Assembly (NCBI RefSeq): GCF_900109115.1
Contig: NZ_FNYV01000002.1
Coordinates: 558,001 to 622,000 of the forward strand
DNA: 64,000 nucleotides
Direction: 5' to 3'
From: Micromonospora phaseoli
GTDB lineage: Bacteria; Actinomycetota; Actinomycetes; Mycobacteriales; Micromonosporaceae
The position numbers were made by a program, and so were the translations under genes. This document shows positions 26,311 through 33,730 of this stretch, in pieces. The notes under the pieces were generated by a model. That model saw nothing but the letters and a program-made list of their open reading frames with translations, was not told where the DNA came from and made no database searches. Positions within the stretch are counted from its first letter, which is position 1, and the number at the start of each line of letters is the position of its first letter.

Positions 26311-27536
26311 GGCGTGCCCTCCACCGGCTCGGTGCGCACCTCGAAGGTGTCCCGGATGGCCTTGAACCGGGCGCGCACCTCGTCGAAGTCACGGCCCTCG
26401 CAGACGTACCAGCCAAGGACGTCGTTGGAGGCGGTCGGTGGGGCCAGCACGTCCCCGACGCTCTTCCACACATCCGCGTCGAGCACCGAGTCGAGCGCCC
26501 GCAGCTCGTCCGCGCTGGTGATCGCCGTGATCCGGCCGAACCGATCGGAGCAGAGGTATTCGGTGCCGATCTCCGGGCCCAGCGTGGCGGCGGGCAGGTG
26601 ACCCGGGTCGAGTTCCAGGCGGCACCATTCACCCGCCAGGTTGATCCCCCGCCCGGCCGCGATGGCCGGAACGATGGAGCCGCCACCGGCCCGTGCGGCG
26701 GCCTCGCCGAACAGCACCTCGCCGTCGTCGCGCAGGAAGAACTCCACGTGCGCGACGCCGGTGCGCATCCCGAAGCCCCGCAGCAGGGTGGCGTTCGCGG
26801 CCAGGACGTGCCGCTCGGCCGAGGTCAGATGATGTTTGCGGGAGATCGTGCCGCCCGGCTCGTCGCGGAACTCCAGGATCGAGTACGTGTAGCGGGAGAG
26901 CTGCTCGAAGACCGTCTCGCCGTCTCGCAGCAGCGAGTCGACGTGGTACTCGACGCCTCGGACGTACTCCTCGACCCGGTAGTCGTGCCGGCTGTCGGCG
27001 AACAGCGGCCAGATCCGGGCCAGCTCCTCGGCCGAGTCGACCCGGTAGGTGTCGCCGCAGGCCCAGCCGGCGTACGGCTTGATCACCACCGGCCAGCCCG
27101 TCTCGGCGGCGAACTCCTCGACCGCGCCCCGGGTGTCGGGGCGGCAGGAGCGGGCGACCGCCACGCCCAGCTCGGTGGCGCGGCGGTGCATGACGTTCTT
27201 GTCCCGGAAGGTCAGCGCCTGCTCCGGATCGAGTCCCGGGATGTCGTGGTCCCGCCGACAGAACGCCGCGGTCAGCACGTCGCCCTCGAAGAGCGGGAAG
27301 ATCCTTTCCACCGGGTACCCGGCGACGATCTCCCGGACCGCGGACCGGACGGCCTCCCGGTCGTCGAGGTCCGCCTGGTAGCAGGGCAGGCCGGCGGCCT
27401 CGGCGGCCGGCTGCCCGGCCGGCAGCAGCACCACCACACGCACCCCGAGCCCGGTGGCCGCCGCCACCACGCTGCGGAACTGGGCGGCGTAACGACCGGC
27501 CGCGGGCCGGTAGACGACGAGAATCGCGCGGGTCAT
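26301..27536 (-). CDS. ATP-grasp ligase
   Basis: This 411-residue protein has the carbamoyl-phosphate-synthase-like ATP-grasp fold. It has a Rossmann-type N-terminal domain (AILVVYRPAAGRYAAQF), FRDKNVMHRRATELGVAVA, the ATP-binding WPVVIKPYAGWACGDTY (about residues 145-161), YRVEEYVRGVEYHVDSLL and the Mg-binding VAHVEFFLRDDGEVLFGEAAARAGGG. It resembles L-amino acid ligases that make dipeptides, but substrate pockets cannot be inferred here. Both flanking genes overlap it. In this operon it probably joins the made amino acid to a partner by an amide bond. Confidence 0.86.
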   Translation of the reverse strand: MTRAILVVYRPAAGRYAAQFRSVVAAATGLGVRVVVLLPAGQPAAEAAGLPCYQADLDDREAVRSAVREIVAGYPVERIFPLFEGDVLTAAFCRRDHDIPGLDPEQALTFRDKNVMHRRATELGVAVARSCRPDTRGAVEEFAAETGWPVVIKPYAGWACGDTYRVDSAEELARIWPLFADSRHDYRVEEYVRGVEYHVDSLLRDGETVFEQLSRYTYSILEFRDEPGGTISRKHHLTSAERHVLAANATLLRGFGMRTGVAHVEFFLRDDGEVLFGEAAARAGGGSIVPAIAAGRGINLAGEWCRLELDPGHLPAATLGPEIGTEYLCSDRFGRITAITSADELRALDSVLDADVWKSVGDVLAPPTASNDVLGWYVCEGRDFDEVRARFKAIRDTFEVRTEPVEGTPCG

Positions 27537-28345
27537 CGGCGGCCACCCCCGTGGCTGGCAGCGGGGCTGGGCACGCCGTCGCCGCCGGGCGCGTCGGCCG
27601 GGGACAGGACCACCCTCGTCGTGCCGGCGTCAAGCACCGCCGAGGAGGCGCAGTGCGGCCCGCCGATCAGGTCTTCCAGCGCGGAACCGAGCAGGGCCAT
27701 CGCGATCTCGACGTCCCCCCGGCCGCCCGGGTGGGCCGCCTCGATGGTGAGCAGCAGCCGGTGTCGGCCGAGGTCGGTGCGGACCAGATGGCCCTGACGC
27801 CAGTTCCAGCGTCGCGAGTGGGCCCGGCCGGCAGAGTCGGCGTAGATCACCTCGCCGGGCTCCGGCCGCTCCGGCGCATCCGGCTCGCCGAGCGGCAGGT
27901 AGGTCTCGGTCCCGTCGGCAGGCCGCACGACGAGGTCGGTGAGGCCGGCCACGGCGCACGAGGCCACCGGCATGGCGACGCCGAGCGAGATCGCGTTGCA
28001 GAGGTCGACCAGCGAGTTGATCCTCGGCAGGCGGTCCCCTCGGGCCACCCGGCGGGCGATCGACTCGGCGGCGCACGGGAACCGGTTCGGGTTCACCCCG
28101 ACCGCCCGGTACGCCGCCCGCCACCCGGCGATCTGCGGCACCTCCGCCACGCCCGCCTTGTCCAGGCCGGCGCCGTGCATCGCGTTCTCGGCCGCGGTCA
28201 GCAGCGCCGACACGCCCGGATCCGCCGGCGCGACCGCCACCACCGGTACGGCGATCAGGCCGAGCACGTAGTCCGGCACGGCCGTCAGCACCCGGTCGTC
28301 GACGCGGACCTCAAGGGCGTCCGCACCGTCTCTAAGCTGGCTCAT
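27533..28345 (-). CDS. Free-standing B3/B4 (PheRS beta editing-like) domain protein
   Basis: The 270-residue protein is built around a B3/B4 domain, the editing fold of phenylalanyl-tRNA synthetase beta. It shows ENAMHGAGLDKAGVAEVPQIAGWRAAYRAVGVNPNRFPCAAESIARRV, then LPRINSLVDLCNAISLGVAMPV and GEVIYADSAGRAHSRRWNWRQG, typical of solitary B3/4 proteins. Such domains may hydrolyse mischarged aminoacyl-tRNA. In an operon that seems to make an aromatic amino acid analogue it could protect the producer from misincorporation, which is inference. ATG 28345 has GAGGAC upstream and lies inside the end of a 48-codon ORF. The stop overlaps the ligase start (4 bp). Confidence 0.85.
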   Translation of the reverse strand: MSQLRDGADALEVRVDDRVLTAVPDYVLGLIAVPVVAVAPADPGVSALLTAAENAMHGAGLDKAGVAEVPQIAGWRAAYRAVGVNPNRFPCAAESIARRVARGDRLPRINSLVDLCNAISLGVAMPVASCAVAGLTDLVVRPADGTETYLPLGEPDAPERPEPGEVIYADSAGRAHSRRWNWRQGHLVRTDLGRHRLLLTIEAAHPGGRGDVEIAMALLGSALEDLIGGPHCASSAVLDAGTTRVVLSPADAPGGDGVPSPAASHGGGRR

Positions 28346-28478
28346 CGTGGTCCTCGTGGAGTCGGGTCAGGAGATCGGGTCGACTGTAGGCAGCGGGCCG
28401 GGCACCGGTTGTGACCAATTCCGGGGGGATCCGGTAGGTCCAATCCGCAGGAGCGGCCGACACGGCCCGCTCCGCCAT
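28332..28478 (-). CDS. Unrecognised 48-residue ORF filling the gap inside the biosynthetic operon
   Basis: The 130 bp between the amidotransferase and B3/4 genes hold a complete minus-strand ORF. Its ATG shares a base with the amidotransferase stop (TGATG at 28480-28476) and its TAG lies 14 bp inside the B3/4 gene. It encodes 48 residues starting MAERAVSAAPADWTYRIPPE and ending in an acidic HEDHDEPA tail. This coupling at both ends is how the other operon genes are joined. Third-position GC is lower than in its neighbours. It has no cysteine and no signal peptide. It could be a small accessory protein or a peptide substrate for the ATP-grasp ligase, or a chance frame. Confidence 0.45.
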   Translation of the reverse strand: MAERAVSAAPADWTYRIPPELVTTGARPAAYSRPDLLTRLHEDHDEPA

Positions 28479-29062
28479 CAGGCCGGCAGCGCGGTGGGTG
28501 CGCCGCGCAGGAAGTTGTCGAACAGCCGAAAGCCCTCCTCGGTCAGCACACTCTCCGGATGGAACTGGACCCCCTCGACCGGCAGGCGGCGGTGGCGTAC
28601 CCCCATCACGTAGCCGTCGTCGGATGAGCGCGCGGTGACCTCCAGCACCGGCGGCACGGGATCGGCGACGATGAGCGAGTGGTAGCGGGTGACCGTCAGC
28701 GAGGTCGGCGCCCCGATGAAGACGCCGCGCCCGTCGTGGGAGATCACGCTGGTCTTGCCGTGCATGAGATGCCGGGCGACCGCGACGGTGCCGCCGTAGG
28801 CCAGACCGATGGCCTGGTGGCCCAGGCAGACGCCGAGCAGCGGGATCCGGCCGGCGAAGGCGTGCACCAGTTGGACGTGCCCGGACGCGGCGGGATGCCC
28901 CGGTCCGGGGCCGAGGACCACCGCGTCCGGCCGCAGCGCGGCGAGTTGGTCGCTGGTCCGGCTCCGGGACCGGACCACCACGGTCTGCGCGCCGAGGGTA
29001 CGCAGGTACTGGTCGATGATGTGGGTGAAGCTGTCGTACGCGTCGACGAGCAGGACCCTCAC
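28478..29062 (-). CDS. Class I glutamine amidotransferase (TrpG/PabA-like)
   Basis: This 194-residue protein has the amidotransferase triad: Cys79 in GVCLGHQ, His168 and Glu170 in FHPES. It also has the oxyanion motif GPGPGHP (about 51-57). It matches the small subunit of anthranilate or aminodeoxychorismate synthase, which makes ammonia from glutamine. The start overlaps the stop of the large-subunit gene by 4 bp, so the two should form one complex. The sequence does not show whether the complex makes anthranilate, ADC or ADIC. Confidence 0.92.
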   Translation of the reverse strand: MRVLLVDAYDSFTHIIDQYLRTLGAQTVVVRSRSRTSDQLAALRPDAVVLGPGPGHPAASGHVQLVHAFAGRIPLLGVCLGHQAIGLAYGGTVAVARHLMHGKTSVISHDGRGVFIGAPTSLTVTRYHSLIVADPVPPVLEVTARSSDDGYVMGVRHRRLPVEGVQFHPESVLTEEGFRLFDNFLRGAPTALPA

Positions 29063-30618
29063 GGCAGCAACTCCTCACCGGTCAGCGCCCAGTAGCTCGC
29101 GCTCATCTTGGCCAGGGTCTCCCGCCACTCCGCCCGGGGCGTGGAGTCGGCGACCACCCCGGCGGAGGCCTGCGTGTGGTAGCGGCGGCCGTCCCGCACG
29201 ACGGTGCGGATGCAGAGCGCGAGGACCGCGAAGCCGCGCACGTCGACCAGGCCGGTGGATCCGGCGTAGACCCCGCGAGGCTCGTCCTCCAACCCGTCGA
29301 TGATCTCCATGGCGCGCAGCTTGGGTGCGCCGGTCATGGTGCCGGCCGGAAAGGCCGCGCAGATCGCCGCCCACACGTCGGTACCGGTGGCGAGCCGGCC
29401 GGAGACGGTGGAGACCAGATGGTGCACGTAGGCGAAGGGCTCGGGATCAAGCATCGTGTCGACGCTGAGGGTGCCCGGCGCACAGACCCGGCCGATGTCG
29501 TTGCGGCACAGGTCGACGAGCATGACGTGCTCCGCCCGCTCCTTCTCGCTGGCCAGCAGGTCCGCCACCCGCTGCCGGTCGGTCTCCGGGTCTGCGGACC
29601 GGGGCGCGGTGCCGGCGATCGGACGCATCGAGATCCGGCCGTCGTCGATACGGAGGAACAGCTCCGGACTCGCCCCGATGACCATGCGCCCGGCCCAGGG
29701 CGCCAGGTACATGTACGGCGACGGGCTGCGGTGCCGCAACCGCCGGTAGACCTGCAACGGCGTGAGGTCGCTCTCGACCTCGATCCGATGGCCGATCTGG
29801 ATCTGGTAGCTGTCCCCGACCTCGATGTGCCGCAGGCACTGCTTCACCCGGGCGGCGAAGGTCTCCTCGTCCACGTTGTCGCGGACCAGGGCGGGCGGCG
29901 GGGCATCCGGTACCTCGCGGTGATCTCCGGGGAGCCCGGCGACCAGTTCGGCCACCGGCGGCACCGGCTCGTCCGGCAGGTGCGGGCCGGTGCTGGTGAG
30001 CTGGTGCACGGTGCCGGCCCGCAGGTCCCACCAGACGGTGTGCCGGAACAGCGTCAGCGTGCAGCGTGGGACGTCGTCGACCACCCGCTCGACGGTGAGC
30101 TCATCCATGTCGCGCGCGGCCTCGTAGGCAAGCGTGGTGAGGAAGCCGAAGGCGAAGCTGTCGGCGTCAGCGGCGGTCTGCACCGCGAAGGCGCGCTGAA
30201 CGGCGCGCACGGCGGCCCACAACTCGGGCGGGCCGGCAACCCGCCAGACGCGCTGGTCGGCGCGGCGCTTCAGCGGCTCGCCCAGCACGGCCGAGAGGAC
30301 CGCGGCGAGGGCCTCGCCGAGCGCCCCGTCGGCGGTCAGTTCGAGCCGGTCGGCGATGATTCGCAGCTCGGCCAGCCGCCCCCAACCCACTGCGGCGGCA
30401 CGCCGGTCGCGGGCCGGCCCGTCCAGGCTTTCAAACAGATAAATGTCATCCTGAAAGCGATTCTCGGACAAAGCCGTGTAGAGCGACAAGGGATCGATTG
30501 ACGACAGTGTGACTGCTGTCACATTAACCGGAATCACGCCCACCAGAGGCGTGGGCTGCTCCACCGACGAATGAGAACAGATGGGACGCTCACCCAGCCG
30601 GGCCGACGACGCACTCAT
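29059..30618 (-). CDS. Chorismate-amination large subunit (TrpE/PabB/ADIC synthase-like)
   Basis: The 519-residue protein has the chorismate-binding fold with GDSYQIQIGHRIE, ASPELFLR, PIAGT (residues 333-337), LVDLCRNDIGRVC and FPAGTMTGAPKLRAMEIID. In PabB-type ADC synthases the third residue of that motif is a lysine (PIKGT); here it is alanine, as in anthranilate and ADIC synthases. The following sequence (APRS rather than RPRG) is unusual. ATG 30618 follows AGAGGAGG at 7 bases and is preferred to GTG 30621. It is the first gene of the 11-gene operon and divergent from the MocR gene at 30891. With its TrpG-like partner it aminates chorismate. Confidence 0.88.
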   Translation of the reverse strand: MSASSARLGERPICSHSSVEQPTPLVGVIPVNVTAVTLSSIDPLSLYTALSENRFQDDIYLFESLDGPARDRRAAAVGWGRLAELRIIADRLELTADGALGEALAAVLSAVLGEPLKRRADQRVWRVAGPPELWAAVRAVQRAFAVQTAADADSFAFGFLTTLAYEAARDMDELTVERVVDDVPRCTLTLFRHTVWWDLRAGTVHQLTSTGPHLPDEPVPPVAELVAGLPGDHREVPDAPPPALVRDNVDEETFAARVKQCLRHIEVGDSYQIQIGHRIEVESDLTPLQVYRRLRHRSPSPYMYLAPWAGRMVIGASPELFLRIDDGRISMRPIAGTAPRSADPETDRQRVADLLASEKERAEHVMLVDLCRNDIGRVCAPGTLSVDTMLDPEPFAYVHHLVSTVSGRLATGTDVWAAICAAFPAGTMTGAPKLRAMEIIDGLEDEPRGVYAGSTGLVDVRGFAVLALCIRTVVRDGRRYHTQASAGVVADSTPRAEWRETLAKMSASYWALTGEELLP

Positions 30619-30890
30619 CACGAAACCTCCTCTGAGCAGCTCGGTTCACGCGCCCGACGACGCTGTTCCCGCCGCCCGAAACGGCAGGTCGAGCCCCTCC
30701 CCCCACGCAAACGGCCACACCAACCGCACTGGCGCTCGACGTCGACCGACGGCCACCCTCGTCCCCTATGGAAGCGGACGGAAGATTGCCCCGATTCGCC
30801 GGCGGTTGAGCGGTTGCACCGCCGGGAAACACTTTCACCAATCGCGTACCACCCTGTCCATACCACTTGGACGATCACGGAGGGGACCAC
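30619..30890. promoter_or_regulatory. Divergent promoter region between the biosynthetic operon and a MocR gene
   Basis: 272 bp, AT-richer than the surroundings. ACCACTTGG occurs at 30862-30870 and again at 30886-30894, 24 bp apart in direct orientation, and a partial TACCAC lies at 30847-30852. MocR proteins often bind direct repeats, so these may be operator half sites; the second copy overlaps the MocR ribosome binding site and start. No leader peptide or T-box was recognised. Confidence 0.4.
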
Positions 30891-32315
30891 TTGGCGCAGC
30901 ATCTAAATCTGTCAATTGATCGCGATTCACGCGAAACCCTGGCGGCGCAGCTCCGCAGCGCCGTACGGCGACAGATCGAACAGGGCACGCTGCGCCCCGG
31001 AGCCCGACTACCGTCGAGCCGCCAGCTCGCCGCGGATCTCGGAGTGTCCCGCAGTGTGGCGGTCGAGGCCTACGAACAGCTCTGTGCCGAGGGCTACCTG
31101 ATCTCGCGGCGCGGCTCCGGCACCCTGGTGGCGGCGGCGGCCCGGGCCGAGATCGGCTCCGCGCTCACCCCCGACGAACGGACGGCCTCGGCCGAGGTCG
31201 TGGATCTACGTACCGGCGGCTCGGACGTCTCCACCTTTCCGCGTCAGGACTGGGTCCGCTGCCTCAGCTCGGTGGTCAGCTCCGCCGGCCGGCGGGAGCT
31301 GGGCTACGGACCGCCATCCGGACTGCCGGCGGCCCGACACACCCTGGTCGGCTACCTCGGCCGGGTACGCGCCGTCCGCACCCGGCCGGAACACCTCATG
31401 ATCACCTCCGGGTTCGCCCAGGGGCTCGCGATCCTCTGTCGCGTGCTGCGCGACGCCGGCCACGACCGGTTGGGCGTGGAGGACCCGGGGCATCCCGGCG
31501 AGTGGGAGTTCATCGCCGAGGCCGGCCTTCGCCCGGTCGGGATACCGGTCGACGGTGACGGCATCCGCGTCGACGACCTGGCCGCCAGCGGCGTCCGAGC
31601 CGTGCTCACCACGCCGGCCAGCCAGTTCCCGACCGGAGCCGTGCTCAGCGCCGGCCGGCGAAAGCAGCTGGTCGCCTGGGCCGCCGCGGTGGACGGCTAC
31701 ATCATCGAGGACGACTTCAACGCCGGATTCGTCGCGCCGGCCCAGCGGATGCCGGCCCTGCAGAGCCTCGCCCCCGACCGCGTGGTCTACGCCGGCAGCG
31801 CCAGCAAGGTGCTCGCCCCCGCCCTCCGGCTCGGTTGGGTGGCCACCCCACCCGCGCTGACCGGGCCCGCCGAACGGATCCGCGCCGGCTGGGACATCGG
31901 CTGCTCCGGGCTCGAACAGCTCACCTTCGCGCGAATGATCGACATCGGCGCCTTCGATCGGCATCTGCGCCGGTTGCGCGCCGAGATCCAGGAACGGCGG
32001 CAGGCCGTACACCACTTCGTCAACCGGCGCCTGCCCGGCGTCACCATGCCGGGCGGGCAGAGCGGACCACAGACCCACCTGTACCTCCCGCGAGACTGCA
32101 CCGAGCAGGCACTGGTCCAGGCCGCCCGACGCCACTCCGTGCTGGTACGCGGCGGCCGCTACTACGCCGTGCACCAGGACGACCGGCCGCCCGCGCTGGT
32201 GATCGGCCACGCCGGACTGCCCGGTGCGACCCTGAACCGAGGGCTGGCCGCGATCGCAGCCGCGTACCGCGACGTGACTGCCCGTCCCCCTAACGGAGGC
32301 GGAGATCGGCTATAA
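30891..32315 (+). CDS. MocR-type regulator (GntR-aminotransferase fusion)
   Basis: The 474-residue protein starts at TTG 30891, 5 bases after GGAGGGG. It has a GntR winged helix (ARLPSSRQLAADLGVSRSVAVEAYEQL, about residues 39-65) and an aminotransferase-like domain with the PLP lysine in YAGSASKVLAPALRLGW. It is only distantly similar to the MocR at 19391. It is divergent from the chorismate-amination gene across a 272-bp region with direct repeats, so it is the best candidate activator or repressor of the biosynthetic operon. The effector may be PLP or an amino acid-PLP adduct. Confidence 0.88.
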   Translation: MAQHLNLSIDRDSRETLAAQLRSAVRRQIEQGTLRPGARLPSSRQLAADLGVSRSVAVEAYEQLCAEGYLISRRGSGTLVAAAARAEIGSALTPDERTASAEVVDLRTGGSDVSTFPRQDWVRCLSSVVSSAGRRELGYGPPSGLPAARHTLVGYLGRVRAVRTRPEHLMITSGFAQGLAILCRVLRDAGHDRLGVEDPGHPGEWEFIAEAGLRPVGIPVDGDGIRVDDLAASGVRAVLTTPASQFPTGAVLSAGRRKQLVAWAAAVDGYIIEDDFNAGFVAPAQRMPALQSLAPDRVVYAGSASKVLAPALRLGWVATPPALTGPAERIRAGWDIGCSGLEQLTFARMIDIGAFDRHLRRLRAEIQERRQAVHHFVNRRLPGVTMPGGQSGPQTHLYLPRDCTEQALVQAARRHSVLVRGGRYYAVHQDDRPPALVIGHAGLPGATLNRGLAAIAAAYRDVTARPPNGGGDRL

Positions 32316-32322
32316 GAGACGG

Positions 32323-33051
32323 ATGGAGTTGCCGCCGTACCTGGCCACCATGCCGATGCACGCGATCACCGAGATGCACGGCGAGGCCGGGCTACGAGAA
32401 CGGTTCCGCCTGGAGACCGAGGCGCTCGACGCCGACAGTCGACGACGCCTCGACGACGCCCTGGAGCTGGCCGCCCGGCTGCACCGCGACGACCGGCGGT
32501 CCCGGGAGCCGTACCTCAACCATCTGCTCCGGGTGGCGATCCGGATGCTGCACCACTACCAGGTACGCGACACCGACGTGATCGTCGCCGGCCTGCTGCA
32601 CGACGCCGTCGAGGACCACCCCGCCGAACTGGCCGCCGACCCATCCGTCGCCGACCCGACGGCGGCGGCGCTCACCGTGCTCGCCGACCGGTTCGGTCCC
32701 CGGGTGGCCCGCCTGGTCGCCGCCGTCACCAACCCGCCGTGGGATCCGGGCCGGGACCGCCACGAGCAGTACCACGAGCACATCGCGACCAGCCTCGACC
32801 GGGAACCGTGGGCACGGGTCATCAAGATCTCCGATTTCACCGACAACGGCGTCGGCGTGATCCACTCAGTCGGCCCGAAGGTCGAGTCGTCGGCCCGCAA
32901 GTACCGCCCCCTGGTGCCCGTCTACCGCGACCTCGTCACCCGCCCCGACACCCCGCTCTCCGCGCCGGTGAAGCAGCACATCCTGGATCAGCTCGACCTG
33001 GCCGAGGAGCGCTTCAGCGCCATCCTCGACCAGCCCGCCCACCCGGCCTGA
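32323..33051 (+). CDS. HD-domain phosphohydrolase
   Basis: This 242-residue protein has an HD signature: EPYLNHLLRVAIRML, then VIVAGLLHDAVEDHP (His-Asp around residues 91-92) and a later ARVIKISDFTDNGVGVI, in the arrangement of SpoT-like and related metal-dependent phosphohydrolases. It lacks the synthetase, TGS and ACT domains of RelA/SpoT, so it could be a small alarmone hydrolase or a nucleotidase. It begins 7 bp after the MocR stop and may be co-transcribed with it. A terminator hairpin follows. Confidence 0.82.
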   Translation: MELPPYLATMPMHAITEMHGEAGLRERFRLETEALDADSRRRLDDALELAARLHRDDRRSREPYLNHLLRVAIRMLHHYQVRDTDVIVAGLLHDAVEDHPAELAADPSVADPTAAALTVLADRFGPRVARLVAAVTNPPWDPGRDRHEQYHEHIATSLDREPWARVIKISDFTDNGVGVIHSVGPKVESSARKYRPLVPVYRDLVTRPDTPLSAPVKQHILDQLDLAEERFSAILDQPAHPA

Positions 33052-33059
33052 CCCGCCCA

Positions 33060-33083
33060 CCGGCCGGCAGCTCAGCCGGCCGG
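33060..33083. terminator. GC-rich hairpin terminator
   Basis: A perfect 9-bp stem (CCGGCCGGC and GCCGGCCGG) with the 6-base loop AGCTCA. It sits 8 bp after the HD gene and between convergent genes, so it may serve both strands. Confidence 0.7.
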
Positions 33084-33135
33084 CATGAGTACCGGCGTCC
33101 GGGTGCCGGCGTGCGGGTACCGGCGCGGCGTTGAG

Positions 33136-33678
33136 TCAGGCACCCCGTTTGCCGTGCGAGCCACGTCCCGCGTTGAGCCGGCTCACCAGCAGCGCAGCCT
33201 GGGCCACCGACCCGCCGCCGACCCCGAGACCGCCACGGGCCGCGCCGTAGAACGCATCCCGCGCCTCGTTGGCCCGGTGCAGCAGCCCGGGCAGCCCGTC
33301 GCCGGTCGACCCGGCCCGGGCGAGGCGCTCGATCTCCCAGACCGCGTCCCGCCATGCACGGGCCGCGGTCACCGTGGGGCCGTCGCCGAGCAGCAGGACA
33401 CTCTCCCAGGCGAGCGTGTGCCGAAAATCGGCCTCCGCCAACGCGGTAAGTTCCTCATCCCGATCGAGATGGCCGCCGATCAACCGGCTGGCGATGGTTT
33501 GCACCTCCTTGAGCGCCCGCGCGAACTCGGCGTACGCGTCGAGCCGCCGCTCGTCCCAGCGCACCGTCTGGCTCCGCCGCCACCGCGACCGGTCGGTCAG
33601 CGACGTGGCGAGGATCGTGCCGACGGCACCGACCAGCACCCCCAGCAGTGCGGGCAACTGCCCGACGAGATTCCCCAT
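33136..33678 (-). CDS. Hypothetical membrane-anchored protein
   Basis: This 180-residue protein begins MGNLVGQLPALLGVLVGAVGTILATSLTDRSRW, a single N-terminal transmembrane helix followed by a basic stretch. A helical soluble domain then runs through ERRLDAYAEFARALKEVQTIASR and ends in a Gly/Ser-rich tail. ATG 33678 is preferred over frames further upstream, which do not look like protein. Single-helix proteins of this kind are common in actinomycetes, but I know of no function. The genes around it appear unrelated. Confidence 0.7.
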   Translation of the reverse strand: MGNLVGQLPALLGVLVGAVGTILATSLTDRSRWRRSQTVRWDERRLDAYAEFARALKEVQTIASRLIGGHLDRDEELTALAEADFRHTLAWESVLLLGDGPTVTAARAWRDAVWEIERLARAGSTGDGLPGLLHRANEARDAFYGAARGGLGVGGGSVAQAALLVSRLNAGRGSHGKRGA

Positions 33679-33730
33679 GCCGCAAGCCTTCCAGCCGTTA
33701 ACAACAGGTGCAGAACCACACGACCCCGGA

